64,000 bases of DNA from Populus alba (lineage: Eukaryota; Streptophyta; Magnoliopsida; Malpighiales; Salicaceae): assembly GCF_005239225.2 (NCBI RefSeq), contig NC_133302.1, forward strand, positions 16,843,357 to 16,907,356, in the 5' to 3' direction. Positions 20,851-33,600 of this stretch are shown piece by piece. The position numbers and the translations under genes were made by a program. The notes beneath the pieces were generated by a model, which saw only the letters and a list, made by a program, of their open reading frames with translations, was not told the origin of the DNA and made no database searches. Within the stretch, counting starts at the first letter, position 1. Each line of letters opens with the position of its first letter.

Positions 20851-22232
20851 TATTCACCGGAAAAAAAAGAAAAGAGAAGGCATAATTAACATGACACTTG
20901 GGTTTCACAGTAGAAATAATTTAATAATTATTTTAACAAGGATAAAGTGGTGCGAATTGCTGTCGAGTCCAAGAAAATTTTAATGTCACAATTGGGTTTT
21001 TCTTTTATTTATTTTTATCAGTGATGGTGTTCATTTCATGTACCAATTTAAAATTAATGTATTCTTCTTTATTTCTAAAATATTTTATTCTTAAGTAATT
21101 TTGAAATTTTAATTTTTAAAAACTATATAATCAATTTTAAGCAAATATTTCTGATAAAATGCTTTATCAGAAATAAATATTTTTTTTATTTAAACATGTA
21201 AAAATTTCAAACAAACAATAAAGGTTGTGAAAGTAGTAAAAGTTGTTTTTTTATATACTTTTTGTTTATAAACATATTGAAATAATTTAATTTTTTAAAC
21301 AAATATTTCTAAGTTTAAACATATAAATATTTTCATATCTTAAGAAAATAGTCTAAGGTCTGTTTGCGAGTGTGGTAAAAATTATTTTTTAAAATATTTT
21401 TTGTTTAGAAATATATTAAAATAATATATATGTTTTAAAAAATTATTTTTGATATTAGCATGTCAAAATAATTTGAAAAAAAATAAAAAAAATTAATTTT
21501 TTTTCAAAATTTTAAAATACAAAATATTATCTTAAAAAGAAAATGAAAAGTTGAATAGTTGGGGCAAACGATCTAATTAGAAGTTTTTCTTAGCTCATCT
21601 TTTAATGGTTACATCTCATTTTTTTTTATTCTCATCTTGACTTCATTCACAATCACACATGTGAGTTTTTAATAGTTAAAAAATATATATTCTTGGTTGC
21701 TTTTGAGATTTGAAAGAAACTTGGATATACATAATTATTTTGATTATTAATTATTATTTTAAGTTAATCTTTGATGCTTTAAATTAAAAAAAATCAATTA
21801 ATAATATAATTTTATAATTATACTATTAAATTTGGCTCTAATTATATTAAATTAAATAATTTGTTGAGATTTTAATTGTGTGAAAGTTTTAGTTAAGAGA
21901 GAGAACAATGACACTTCACATTTTTTTTTCAGATTTTAAAAAAATATTTTTGAGTACATATATATTTTAACAAATGATAATATTTTTTTGAATAATCTGA
22001 AAATAATAAGATATATTAAAAAAATAAATTTTATACAAATTATTTTTTTTTAAAAAATTAAAGATATGTCTCCTACGCCAGTAAACTACTTGACCAATAG
22101 TTAGGAATTGTCTTCCCTTTTAGCCCCAACATAGCCGTTCCGAATTTAATGCGTCCTCGGTGATAGAAAAGGACGAGGAATTGACATTTGACTCCCCCAA
22201 GTCTTCTTTGCGTATCCTGTTGTTTTTCTTCT
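20851..22232. other. Spacer between TNL-2 and TNL-3, matching the TNL-5/TNL-6 spacer
   Basis: 20880-21000 (GACACTTGGGTTTCACAGTAG, AAGAAAATTTTAATGTCACAATTGGG) matches 56740-56850 after TNL-5. 21700-22190 matches 57700-58200 before TNL-6. The spacer is therefore part of an A-B gene block present twice. No gene is visible in it. Confidence 0.6.
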
Positions 22233-22311
22233 ATGGTTTCTTGGCTGGCTGAAACATCAAACAAGAAAGTTGCTGCCGGACCCCTCTTACTGTCTTTCCT
22301 ATATCCACTCT
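22233..22311 (+). other. Possible group B 5' leader exon
   Basis: A short open stretch from ATG 22233 (MVSWLAETSNKK...) runs to a strong GTAAGT donor at 22312. The same 79-bp stretch is at 58292-58370 before TNL-6. Differences between the copies mostly change amino acids, so it looks like a spliced 5' UTR or upstream ORF rather than a constrained peptide. Confidence 0.35.
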
Positions 22312-22817
22312 GTAAGTCCAAACTCTTTTCTTCTTTCCACTTGGTAGTACTCAAACTGATGCTACCGTTAGTTTTAAGGTTTGAGAATTGGGTCTGTTTT
22401 GTTTGTTTCTTTATTTCAATTATCAACTCTCTGTGGGTTTATTGATTGAGATTGCATGTTTATTTGATAAATGAAGCGTGCTGTAAAGCTCCAAGTCTCA
22501 CGGTTTGCCTTTGAGTTTAGCTGAATGAAAGATTTATTTGCTGAGATTTAAGTAAAAAAGTTATTTTCTTATCAAATTATCGAGCGTAAGCCTACATTTG
22601 AGCATGGTTTCTAACTTTCTAGTCCATTAACTGCAAGCATTCCCATAAAATTTTTGAATCCTTGATATTTGCTACAAGCGTAATGATCACAAAAATTCCA
22701 AATGAACTCTTAACAAAAAAAAAAAAAAAAAAAAGGTACTGCGTTATCTTCATTATTCTATTTACTTTTTTTTGGATAACTTTTGTTTTACTAACGCTTG
22801 TTCCTTGTATTTGGCAG

Positions 22818-24705
22818 GCCCGAGCCCAAACTTGTAAGTGAAATTGTGCAATTCATTTTGAAAAAATTGAACCACACATCATTAGGTGATTCTAAGGGCC
22901 TAGTTGGGATAGATTCACGCATTGAACAACTCAAAACACTTTTATGCATTAGATCATTTGAAGCTCGCATAATCGGAATATGGGGCATGGGTGGTATAGG
23001 TAAGACAACCATTGCTGAAGCTGTTTTCAACAGTATTTCAAGTCAATATGAAAGCTGCTGTTTTATTACCAATGTAAGAGAGAAATCGGAAGAATGTGGT
23101 GGCTTGATTAGCTTGCGAGAGGAATTACTTTCCAGAGTATTAGAGCAGGAAAATCTACGTATTGACACTCCACGCATGGGATCCACTTTAATCAAGGAAA
23201 GGATCCGGCACAAAAAGTCTTAACTGTTCTAGATGATGTGAATGATGTAGAACAAGTGGAATGTTTAATTGAAAGGCATGATATGTTTGGTCCAGGAAGT
23301 AGAATTCTTGTAACGTCCAGGGATAGACAAGTGCTTAAGAATGTGGCTGATGAAATATACGAGGTCGAGGAATTAAATTGCAGTGAAGCTCGTCAACTCT
23401 TCAGTTTGTCTGTCTTCAAAGGAAACCACATTCCAAAAGATTATATGGGCCTATCAATCAGGGCAGTAAATTATGCTAAAGGAAACCCATTGGCTCTTAA
23501 AGTTTTGGGTTCCTTTCTTTTTGACCTAAGGAAAGAGGACTGGGAAAATGCATTGAATAAACTTGAAAGAAATCCTCAGCTGAAAATTTATAATATGTTG
23601 AAAGTAAGTTTTGATGCACTTGGTGATGAAGAGAAGAACATATTTTTTGATATTGCGTGTTTCTTTAAAGGGAAGCAAATTCATTACGTGAAGAGAATAC
23701 TGGATGGTTGTGGTTTCTCAACAAATATTGGAGTTTTTTTTCTTGCTGAAAGGTGCCTTATTACTATTTCAAATGGAAAGCTTGAAATGCATGATCTGGT
23801 GCAAGAAATGGCTTTTGAAATTGTCCGACAAGAATCCATAAAAGAACTGGGAAAACAAAGTAGGTTATGGAGTCCTAGGGATGTTAATCAAGTTTTGACA
23901 AAAAATATGGTGAGTGTCATGTATGCGAATGCTTAATTTCTTTCATTTCTTGTTTCTTTTTAGAGATTTGGTCTATGAAGTTTGAAAGTATTCACATATG
24001 ACCATGGATTTGTGTTACTTATCATGCTTTATTTTTTTCCTTGCTGTGATCTTTAGGGAACTGAAAAGGTTGAAGGGATATTCTTTGACACCTCTAAAAT
24101 AAAAGAAATCAAGTTAAGCTCTAAAGCTTTTGCACGGATGTATAATCTTAGATTGCTCAAAATTTATAATTCTGAAGTTGGAAAGAACTGTAAAGTGTAC
24201 CTTCCTAATGGTCTCAAATCACTTTCTGATGAGTTGAGGTATCTCCATTGGGATGGATACCCTCTGAAATCTTTGCCATCCAATTTTCATCCAGAGAACC
24301 TTGTTGAACTTAACCTATCACACAGCAAGGTTCGAGAACTTTGGAAGGGGGACCTGGTATGGTTTAGTCACTACACATGTAATCTTTCTCCTCTTTCAAA
24401 TGAATTTTAAAATGTACAGGTACTAATGTTTTTTTGTTATCAATACAATGATGGTGCAGAATCTTGTGAATTTAACAGAGGTCAACCTTAGTAATTGTGA
24501 GCATCTAACTACAATTCCAGACCTATCAAAGGCTAAAAATCTTGAGAGATTGAATCTTCAATTTTGTACAACTCTGAAAGTGGTTCCCTCATCTATTCAA
24601 TTTCTAGAGAAGCTTGTTGATTTGGATCTGAGAAGCTGCACAAGCCTTTTGAGTCTTCCAAGAATCATTAAATCAAAATATCTCAAGGCTCTTAACCTCT
24701 CTTGA
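22818..24705 (+). pseudogene. TNL-3: group B NB-LRR pseudogene without TIR, frameshifted and truncated
   Basis: No TIR exon is present upstream: the sequence jumps from leader DNA at about 22676 to the NB-ARC exon (22818-23909). The exon keeps P-loop GMGGIGKTT. At 23213-23217 one A is missing from the run that TNL-6 has as CACAAAAAAGTC, so kinase-2 is out of frame and the frame stops at 23221. The second half (23238-23909) keeps [20 protein letters not shown] and MHD. Exon 3 is 24057-24356 and exon 4 starts at 24460. The LRR breaks off after LKALNLS, where a TGA at 24703 begins unrelated sequence. Three independent lesions make it non-functional. Confidence 0.88.
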
Positions 24706-24846
24706 AAAAACAAGAGATGCCATGATAACAAGCGTGACAATGAGGCGGAACCCGGTGGAAGTGGCTTCAAGAATGGTGCGGAATCTACCACAAATGACTT
24801 GAAGGTTTACAGTCGGAGACCTAAAAGGTTCAAAGAAATCAAATGA
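24706..24846 (+). other. Foreign in-frame 46-codon tail after the TNL-3 LRR
   Basis: Immediately after the TGA, the same frame stays open for 46 codons to a TGA at 24844-24846. The predicted peptide is hydrophilic and basic (NKRCHDNKRDNEAEPGG, then VYSRRPKRFKEIK at its end). It does not resemble LRR or C-JID sequence and is absent from the matching place in TNL-6. It looks like the end of another gene's last coding exon, followed by 3'-UTR-like DNA. I do not recognise the source. Confidence 0.4.
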
Positions 24847-27326
24847 AATTGTTTCATTTGGCCAAAAGAATTATATGGAAAGTATTCCAACAAAAGCTTT
24901 CTGTAGTTAGAGTCACTCAGTTTCTTTCTACAGCGAGGATGAAATTCTTTGGTTTCTATCTCTATCTCACCTGGAGTTAAGTTATTATAATTCATTTGTT
25001 GTCGTTCTGTCTATACTTTCTTCCTTGTAACTAGTTTGAACTCATGAGTGTATATTGTTTAAGATTGTCATGAATTCTCTTAAAAACTACTTTAAATTCT
25101 TATAATAATATTTCAATGTTTCCTGTAGAGCATATTTAGCAAAAAATAAAGCATTGCTGGTGGGCTAAAGTTTCACCCGTTTCTTTCAACGAATAGCTTC
25201 CACCTTAATATTTTACGAGAGATTTCTGAGAAATGCGGGGACATGATATTATCACATAATTATACTATTTTGAGAAAATGTTTTTTTAGAAAAACACTAT
25301 CCTTGTACTCCATTACATTATCTGTACGAAAAATTTTAGTAGGTTGAGAAAATTAAGTTCGAAATAGGTTCAAAATTTAAGAAAATTCAGATCATTATTT
25401 TAGAAGATAGATCTAAGTATAATATGTGTATCATCATCATACAAATAAAAAAAATGCACGGGACAGGGGGCCCTGGCCGGCCACCCCTGGTTGTTTTGTT
25501 AGACAACTAATTTAAAATCCATTTGCTTATTCTAAGAGAAAGTGATTATATTTCAAAAAGTAACAGCTGAAATGTAAATAAAGATATGTGGAGCTGTTTG
25601 GAATTACAGTAAATTTTATTTTGGAAGTATTTTAAAAATGTGTTTTCTTAAAAAAATAAATTAATCTTTTATTTCACTGTTTTTTTAGTAATCTAATGTA
25701 AAAAAAAATAAAATTATTTTAATATATTTTTAAATAAAAAATATTTTAAAAAAACATCATAAATTATAATCCTAAAATTACACTTAAAAATAATAATATA
25801 AAAATAAGATTAGCACTTATTGTGCGCGTGTAATTATTATACACCACACGTGTTGATTTTATTTTTCAATTAATTATAAATAGAAATAAACATCAAAACT
25901 TTATCATCAAATCAATTGATAGATTGATATAGCAGGAGAAAGAGATCATGATGAGGGTGCGGCTAATTAGGGGTGTTCGGGAGTGAATTTTAAATTATTT
26001 TTTTATTAAAATTTAATTTTTTTAAATTTAATTATATTTTTTAGTATTTTTTAATCTGTTTTAATATCAAAAATAAATTTTTAAAAAATAAAACAATATA
26101 TATTTATATGAACAGTAAACCATTATTTGAATAATGTATTTCTTAGATTTTATTTATTATTGAATTGTGGTAAAAAAAATTAAAAAAAAATATTCAAATA
26201 AAAATCAATGAAATTAATTAAATATGTTAAATAATTGTTAGTTTATATGGTGATGTTTTTAAGTTTGTATAATAAATTATAAACAAAAAGTTAAACACAT
26301 GAATTAATTTGGAATGTTAAATGAGACTTAGCAAGTGTACTAAAATCACCTGTTAGCCGTACACAATTTATAATAGGGAAATTACTCATCTACCAAAGTT
26401 TGAAAAACGATTTTAATATCTCTCTCTATAGCTTTAGAAATTATACTTCAAGATTTAAATTTTGATTAAAAGATAATAAATATGAAGGTTACAACTTTTA
26501 AAGTGACCACTTTAATAGTTCATAAATATAAAGAAAATTTAGAGAATCGTTCATAACGACCCTATAAAAAACGGTCAACAAGAACAAGTTACACTCATGA
26601 GATTTCCATAGATAGAAGGTAAATAGCAGATGGGTTCTCATCCAACTTAACCATGTCCAATGAACTCGTTCTCTAACAAGCAAGACACATATTTATTTTT
26701 GATAAGAACAAAATTCTAGGGAAAATCAAAGCGTAAGTGTCTTCTTTCTTTGAAGAATCATCAACTCGAGGAAACATTTGGCCTTTCTCACAGTTCTTGT
26801 CGTAAAAGGAACGGCGTGATCCATGTCGCATGTGAAAGTTTAGTCAACCACGCATCAAATTGTGGGCTAAAAGAAGAGCCGTAGTTATTTTTTCATGAGT
26901 TTTGAGCTTTATTCTCAGCCATAGTTTTTGTAGGGTCTACATATGTGAAAGATGAACTTCAGGCCAAGGCGATCCCTTTCTGGATGTACTAGCCAAGATT
27001 TCAAAATCAACAATACAGGAGTGAGCAAGACAATTATAGGCACCCACCGTTCTATCAAAATTCAATATATATATATTCAGGTTTGCATTATTTTTATGGG
27101 TATTTGATATTCTAATCTTGACTACATTAAATTAAACAATTTGTTAAGATATTAATAGTGTGAAAGTTGTAGTTAAGAGAGAGACCAATGACATTTGACA
27201 TTTGTTTTGATCAGATTTTAGAAAGTATTTTTGAGTAGATATTTATGTTAACAAATGATAATATTTTTTTGAATAATCTGAAAATAATTAAATATATTAA
27301 AAAAATTAAATTCAAATTATTAATTT
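24847..27326. other. Intergenic sequence with duplicated A+T-rich spacer
   Basis: About 25440-26330 is similar to 45430-46130 plus 48774-48880 (GGCCGGCCAC..CCTG, AATCAATTGATAGAT, AATTAATTAAATATGTTAAATAAT). 27110-27320 repeats the DNA found before TNL-3 and TNL-6 (AATTTGTTAAGATATTAATAG, AACAAATGATAATATTTTTTTG), the remains of a third group B promoter region. 26700-27060 is less A+T-rich, but I see no supported gene. Confidence 0.5.
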
Positions 27327-27420
27327 TTTTTTGGCGGGCTTCGTCGTCTGTAATACCGTCTGTGTTTGGTTTTTTTTATTATCGACAGAATTGATGACGG
27401 AATGGAAAATTACCGACGAT
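27327..27420. mobile_element. Fragment of CACTA-type subterminal repeats
   Basis: Short sequence with CGTCTGTAATACCGTCTGTG and TTACCGACGAT-type motifs like those in the CACTA elements at 1-564 and 47391-48773. No terminal inverted repeat is visible, so this is a relic. Confidence 0.4.
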
Positions 27421-27526
27421 CCAAATTATAATGACAGTCATGTAATATTTTTATATTTTTTGTGCTCAACTTATTATGTAAAATGTTATAAACAATATCC
27501 ACAATGATACGTTGATATGTAAATGC

Positions 27527-27948
27527 CATTCCGACTCCAGCCATCCAGACAGTCCAGCATGCCAAAAAACAAAAACGGGAAGTTAGCATATAAGTATTTC
27601 GGGCCATTCAAAATTATAAAGAAGATAGGAGAGGTAGCTTACCAGTTAGATCTCCCCAGGGAAGCCCGCATCCACAGCACGTTCCATGTATCATTGTTGA
27701 AGAAATGGGTCGGAAAGGGAACCATCCTCGAACCGAAGCTACCCACCCCCGAGACCAAGAGGAACCCTCAACCAGAACCAACAAAGGTTCTTGACCGAAG
27801 GAGCCAAACCTCACAGGGGAAGAAAATGGAAGAAGTACTGCTGAGATGGGAAGGACAGCCCAAGGAGGACGCCGTTTGGGTCGGTGAAAAATGGTTAAAA
27901 GAGTCTTACCCTCACCTTGAGGGCAAGGTTTTTTAAAGAGGGAAGGAG
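27527..27948 (+). pseudogene. Ty3/Gypsy pol C-terminus with chromodomain-like end
   Basis: From about 27527 the sequence matches 33790-34207 of the fuller element: [50 protein letters not shown], then [29 protein letters not shown], a chromodomain-like tail. It ends at a TAA at 27934-27936, a few bases before the purine tract and LTR. Unlike the copy at 34 kb, this tail has no internal stop. Everything 5' of it is missing. Confidence 0.85.
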
Positions 27949-28567
27949 TTGTAACAGTCCGGCTGCGTCTAAAGAACACGATCAAGTGAAGCTGGGGAAG
28001 AAATGAAAGAGACGTCTTGAAGAAGACTCACCTGCAGCAAAGAATTAAAGATAGTAAGTGTATGGTCGTGATTAAGGGAAGAAGTACTTACGTGGGGGGC
28101 TGAGATGAAGAAACCCTAGCGGCTGACAACTGGCAAGGGAGTAAGTTAGAGGCATACGGCACCGTTGGGAAAAGACTTCTGAGTTAGAAGGAGTCCAAAT
28201 ACGATACCGTTTGGGAGAAGAAACAGAGTTCAAATACAACACCGATCAATAAAATAGTTGTCAATGCTATCCACGATTCTCATATTTCAATTAAGCGAAG
28301 ATCACTATAAAAGGGGGAAAAGAGGCGCAGCTAGAGGCAAGAAATTACTTTGAAGTAAATCTCATTCACCCAGGAGGCCCGGGCTACCTCGAAACTGCTC
28401 AGAAATCTAGATTAGGATTTATCAATTCAGCATCATTCTTTTTATTCAGTTTCTTTAGAACAATTTCTTTATTGTTATTTTAATTTTTCATAGACCTGTA
28501 AGCTCAGGTTAAAGAAAAGCTATAATTCCATTATTATTTCCCTTGAAAAATTCAAGTCTATTCCAAG
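27949..28567 (+). repeat. Gypsy LTR, copy A (619 bp)
   Basis: Preceded by the purine tract AAAGAGGGAAGGAG, so it is the 3' LTR of the truncated element. It starts TTGTAACAGTCCGG and contains a TATA box (CACTATAAAAGGGGG) near 28302. It differs from copies B and C at several sites. Confidence 0.88.
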
Positions 28568-29186
28568 TTGTAACAGTCCGGCTGCGTCTAAAGAACACGA
28601 TCAAGTGAAGCCGGGGAAGAAATGAAAGAGACGTCTTGAAGAAGACTCACCTGCAGCAAAGAATTAAAGATAGTAAGTGTATGGTCGTGATTAAGGGAAG
28701 AAGTACTTACGTGGAGGGCTGAGATGAAGAAACCCCAGCGGCTGACAGCTGGCAAGGGAGTAAGTTAGAGGCATACGGCACCGTTGGGAAAAGACTTCTG
28801 AGTTAGAAGGAGTCCAAATACAATACCGTTTGGGAGAAGAAACAGAGCTCAAATACAACACCGATCAATAAAATAGCTGTCAATGCTATCCACGATTCTC
28901 ATATTTCAATTAAGCGAAGATCACTATAAAAGGGGGAAAGGAGGCGCAGCTAGAGGCAGGAAATTACTTTGAAGTAAATCTCATTCACCCAGGAGGCCCA
29001 GGCTACCTCGAAACAGCTCAAAAATCTAGATTAGGATTTATCAATTCAGCATCATTCTTTTTATTCAGTTTCTTTAGAACAATTTCTTTATTGTTATTTC
29101 AATTTTTCATAGACCTGTAAGCTCATGTTAAAGAAAAACTATAATTCCAGTATTATTTCCCTTGAAAAATTCAAGTCTATTCCAAG
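28568..29186 (+). repeat. Gypsy LTR, copy B (619 bp)
   Basis: Follows copy A directly with no internal sequence, target duplication or spacer. It is close to copy C (shared AAACCCCAGCGGCTGACAGC). Confidence 0.88.
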
Positions 29187-29829
29187 TTGTAACAGTCCGG
29201 CTGCGTCTAAAGAACACGATCAAGTGAAGCCAGGGAAGAAATGAAAGAGACGTCTTGAAGAAGACTCACCTGCAGAAAAAAATTAAAGATAGTAAGTGTA
29301 TGGTCGTGATTAAGGGAAGAAGTACTTACGTGGAGGGCTGAGATGAAGAAACCCCAGCGGCTGACAGCTGGCAAGGGAGTAAGTTAGAGGCATACGACAC
29401 CGTTGGGAAAAGACTTCTGAGTTAGAAGGAGTCCAAATACGATACCGTTTGGGAGAAGAAACAGAGTTCAAATACAACACCGATCAATAAAATAGCTGTC
29501 AATGCTATCCACGATTCTCATATTTCAATTAAGCGAAGATCACTATAAAAGGGGGAAAGGAGGCGCAGCTAGAGGCAGGAAATTACTTTGAAGTAAATCT
29601 CATTCACCTAGGAGGCCCGGGCTACCTCGAAACTGCTCAGAAATCTAGATTAGGATTTATCAATTCAACATCATTCTTTTTATTCAGTTTCTTTAGAACA
29701 ATTTCTTTATTGTTATTTCAATTTTTCATAGACCTGTAAGCTCAGGTTAAAGAAAAGCTATAATTCCAGTATTATTTCCCTTGAAAAATTCAAGTCTATT
29801 CCAAGTGGTATCAGAGCCACGATTCTCGG

Positions 29830-30684
29830 ATGGCTGAAGGAACAAGAGTTTCACAACTGATAGAAACTGTGTCAGGGATGAAACAACAACAGGAGTTACA
29901 GCAACAAAACCAGCAGAATCAACAACAAATATTGGAAGATATGGTACAGTAGTTGAGAAATATGTCTGCCAGAATGGATCAAATGACAAAAGGGAAAAGG
30001 CCTATGGGCTCTCCTCCCAGTTCTCCCACCGGAGCAATTAATGGGAATCCAAGGCATGAAATAATATCACAGGAAGGAATTCAACAAGTCCAGCTCAAGT
30101 CCATCCGATTAGAGTTTCCCAAATTTAATGGAGATGACCCTATTGGTTGGGTATACAAAGCTAATCAATTCTTTAACTTCCACAACACTCCTGCTTAACA
30201 CAGGCTGTTCATAGCCAGCTTCCATATGGAAGGAAAAGCCATAACTTGGTATCAAGAACTAGAGGAGATCAGAATTCTCACCAGTTGGGAGGCCTTCGTT
30301 AAGGCCCTTCAAATTCGTTTCGGAACATCATCTTATGATGACCCCATGGAAGCCCTCATAAGTATCAAACAAACATCTACAGTAGAGCTCTACAAAACCC
30401 AATTTGAATTACTTTTGAACCGAGTCAGAGGATTATCAGACTCCCACAAGCTCAGCTGTTTTCTAAGGGGATTGAAGGAGGAGATAAAAATGGGAGTCAG
30501 AATGCTGAACCTCCAGAATCTAGTGTCTGCTTATGGGCTAGCAAGGATGCAAGAGGAAAATCTGTCCATCATGAGAAGGTCTTGGAGGCCCAGCACTACA
30601 GGGTTTCAAAGCCGAAACCCAACCCCGATCCAGCCCAAAGCTGAAAATAAACCAGTTCAGATACAATGACTCACTCCTGACCAG
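29830..30684 (+). pseudogene. Gypsy gag
   Basis: Starts MAEGTRVSQLIETVSG with a glutamine-rich stretch. It continues through the retrotransposon Gag core (IRLEFPKFNGDDPIGWVYKA, ASFHMEGKAITWYQEL, SCFLRGLKEEIKMGV). In-frame stops at 29950 (TAG), 30196 (TAA) and 30667 (TGA) look like C-to-T changes of CAG, CAA and CGA codons. Confidence 0.85.
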
Positions 30685-33600
30685 ATGAAGGAAAAAAGAG
30701 ACAAGGGGCTTTGCTTTAAATGTGATAGTAAATGGGGTCCTGGCCATAGGTGTGGAGGACCAAGGTTGTTCTTAATAGAGGAAGTAGACGAGGAGATAGA
30801 GGAAAAAGATTATGTCCCTGAAGATCTAATCGAATTGGGAGATCCTCAGGAAGGCAGCCAGGAGGAAATTGGCATATCCCTTCATGCAATCCTAGGAAGT
30901 CCTAATCCAAAAACTATGAGGGTAGAAGTTAAGCTGAGTGGCCATAACTTTGTGGCCTTAATTGATACAGGAAGTACACATAATTTCATACATCCCAGAG
31001 TAGCAAGGAGGGTGGGAATGAAAGTCCTGAAACACAACCCTATCGGAGTGAATATTGCAGATGGATCCCGACTGTGGAGTGAGGGAAGCTGCTCAGATAT
31101 CAAACTACTGATTCAAGGAATTCAGTTTGTTACCAAAGCTTATATCATTCAACTGGGAGGATGCGATATAGTGTTGGGAATCCAGTGGCTCAAAAGTCTA
31201 GGGCCCATTCTATGGGACTTCTCAGCCTTAAAAATGGAATTCCAACAGGAAGGAAAGAAGGTTCCGATCTACGGGATGGGAGTGGAAAATTCAGAGGTCG
31301 ACTACAGCCCAACATTTTTTAAAGAATTAAGAAGAGCAGAGGAAGGCTTGATTCTGCAAATCTGGGAGCTCGGGTCAACCTAGAATGAAATTCCAGAACA
31401 GATTGAGAATCTGTTACTAGAGTTTGCGAAAGTCTTTCAAAAGCCAATGGGAATACCGCCCAGCAGATCACAAGATCACTCTATAATATTAAAGGAGGGG
31501 ACCTCCCCAATCAGTGTTCGTCCTTACAGGTATCCTTACTACCAAAAAAATGAAATAGAAAAGCTCATTAAGGAATTGTTGGCATTGGGTACCATAAGAC
31601 CCAGCCAAAGCCCATTTTCATCACCTGTCCTACTAGTTAGAAGGCTGACGGGTCATGGAGAATGTGTGTGGACTATCGTGCCCTCAATAAGGAAACTGTA
31701 AAAGACAAATTTCCCATCCCAGTTGTGGAAGAGCTACTGGATGAGCTTCATGGTTCTTAAATTTTTTCTAAGTTGGACCTACGGTCCGGCTTTCACCAGA
31801 TCAGAATGAAGGAAGAAGATGTACCTAAGACGGCCTTTAGGACTCACAAAGGGCACTATGAGTTTCTGGTCATGCCATTCGGCCTCACAAACGCCCCTTC
31901 CACTTTTCAAGGGTTGATGAATGATATTTTTCGACCCTATCTCAGAAAATTTGTTCTGGTTTTCTTCGACGACATCCTAGTCTACAGTCACAATGTGGAA
32001 GAGCATGAGAGACACCTAAGGAGGGTATTTGAGACTCTGGTACAACATAATTTATTCGCCAAACAGTCCAAATGTAAATTTGCAAGCAAGGAGATTGAAT
32101 ATTTAGGACACATCGTGTCAGATCAGGGGGTGCATGCTGACCCTAGCAAGGTGGAGTCAATGATCAAGTGGCCTAGACCAACCACACTTAAATCTCTAAG
32201 GGGTTTCTTAGGATTGACAGGCTACTACTAGAGGTTCATCCAGGGTTATGGGGCAATTGCTGGTCCCTTAACTAGACTATTGAAAAAAGGGGCTTTCAAA
32301 TGGGATCCAGAAGCAGAAACAGCCTTTGAAAAACTAAAACAAGCCGTATCAACCAAAGTTTTGTAATAGAGTGTGATGCCTCAGGTACAGGACTTGGAGC
32401 AGTATTAATGCAAGGAGGCAGACCCATTTCTTATTTCAGCAAAAGCTTAAAAGGAAGGGAACTCTTATTATCCACCTATAAGAAGGAGTTCCTAGCACTG
32501 GTCACTGTGGTTCAGAAATGGAGGCCCTACCTTTTGGGCCAAGCCTTTAAAATCAAGACGGATCAACAAAGCCTCAAGTATCTACTGGAGCAGCGGGTTG
32601 GAACACCCACACAGCAGAAATGGTTATCCAAATTAATTGGATATGACTTCATAGTCGAGTTTCGAGCAGGAAAAGAGAACCTAGCGGCCGATGCACTCTC
32701 CCGACAGGAGGACATCACAGAACAAGGTACATTATGGGCTATCTCTACTCCAATTGTTAAATGGGCTAATCAGATAAAAGATAGCTATAAAAATGATCCA
32801 GAAATTCAAGCTATCATGCAACAACTAGACCAGGAAACCATAGGATCATTGAAATACCAATTTAAGGGAGGGATACTATACTACAAACAGAGAGTCTACA
32901 TAAGCCAATCCAGCCCTATAAAAATAGTCGTCCTAAATTACATACATGATAGCCCATCATCAAGACACACAAGCTTTGAAAGAACACTAAAGAGGGCCAG
33001 GAGAGTTTTTTTTTGGGTAGGAATGAAATCAGAGATACAAACCTATATCAAACAGTGTGAGGTCTGCCAGAGAGCAAAGGGAGAAAACACAAAACCCTCA
33101 GGGCTCTTACAGCCTTTACCTATACCCCACAGACCATGGTCATCCATATCGATGGACTTTATAGAAGGACTACCCAAATCTAACCAATACTCAGTAATTA
33201 TGGTAGTCGTAGATAGGTTTACCAAATATGCCCATTTCATCCCTGTATCCCACCCCTACAGCGCGACAAAAATTGCCAATTTGTTCTCACAGCAGGTAAT
33301 GAAACTCCATGGACTACCAGACAGCATAATATCAGACAAGGATCCTACATTTACTAGCAATTTTTGGAGAGAGCTATTCCAAACCCAAGGTGTTAAGCTA
33401 CTGATGTCAACCGCCTACCACCCCCAAACCGACGGGCAGACAGAGGCGACTAACAAAACTTTGGAAGGTTATTTAAGGTGCTATGTAGGAGATAACCCGA
33501 AGGGCTGGTCTAATTGGTTGACTATGGCCGAATATTGTTACAACACCAGTTACCACACATCCCTCAAATCTACCCCCTTTGAGGCAGTTTATGGTTACCC

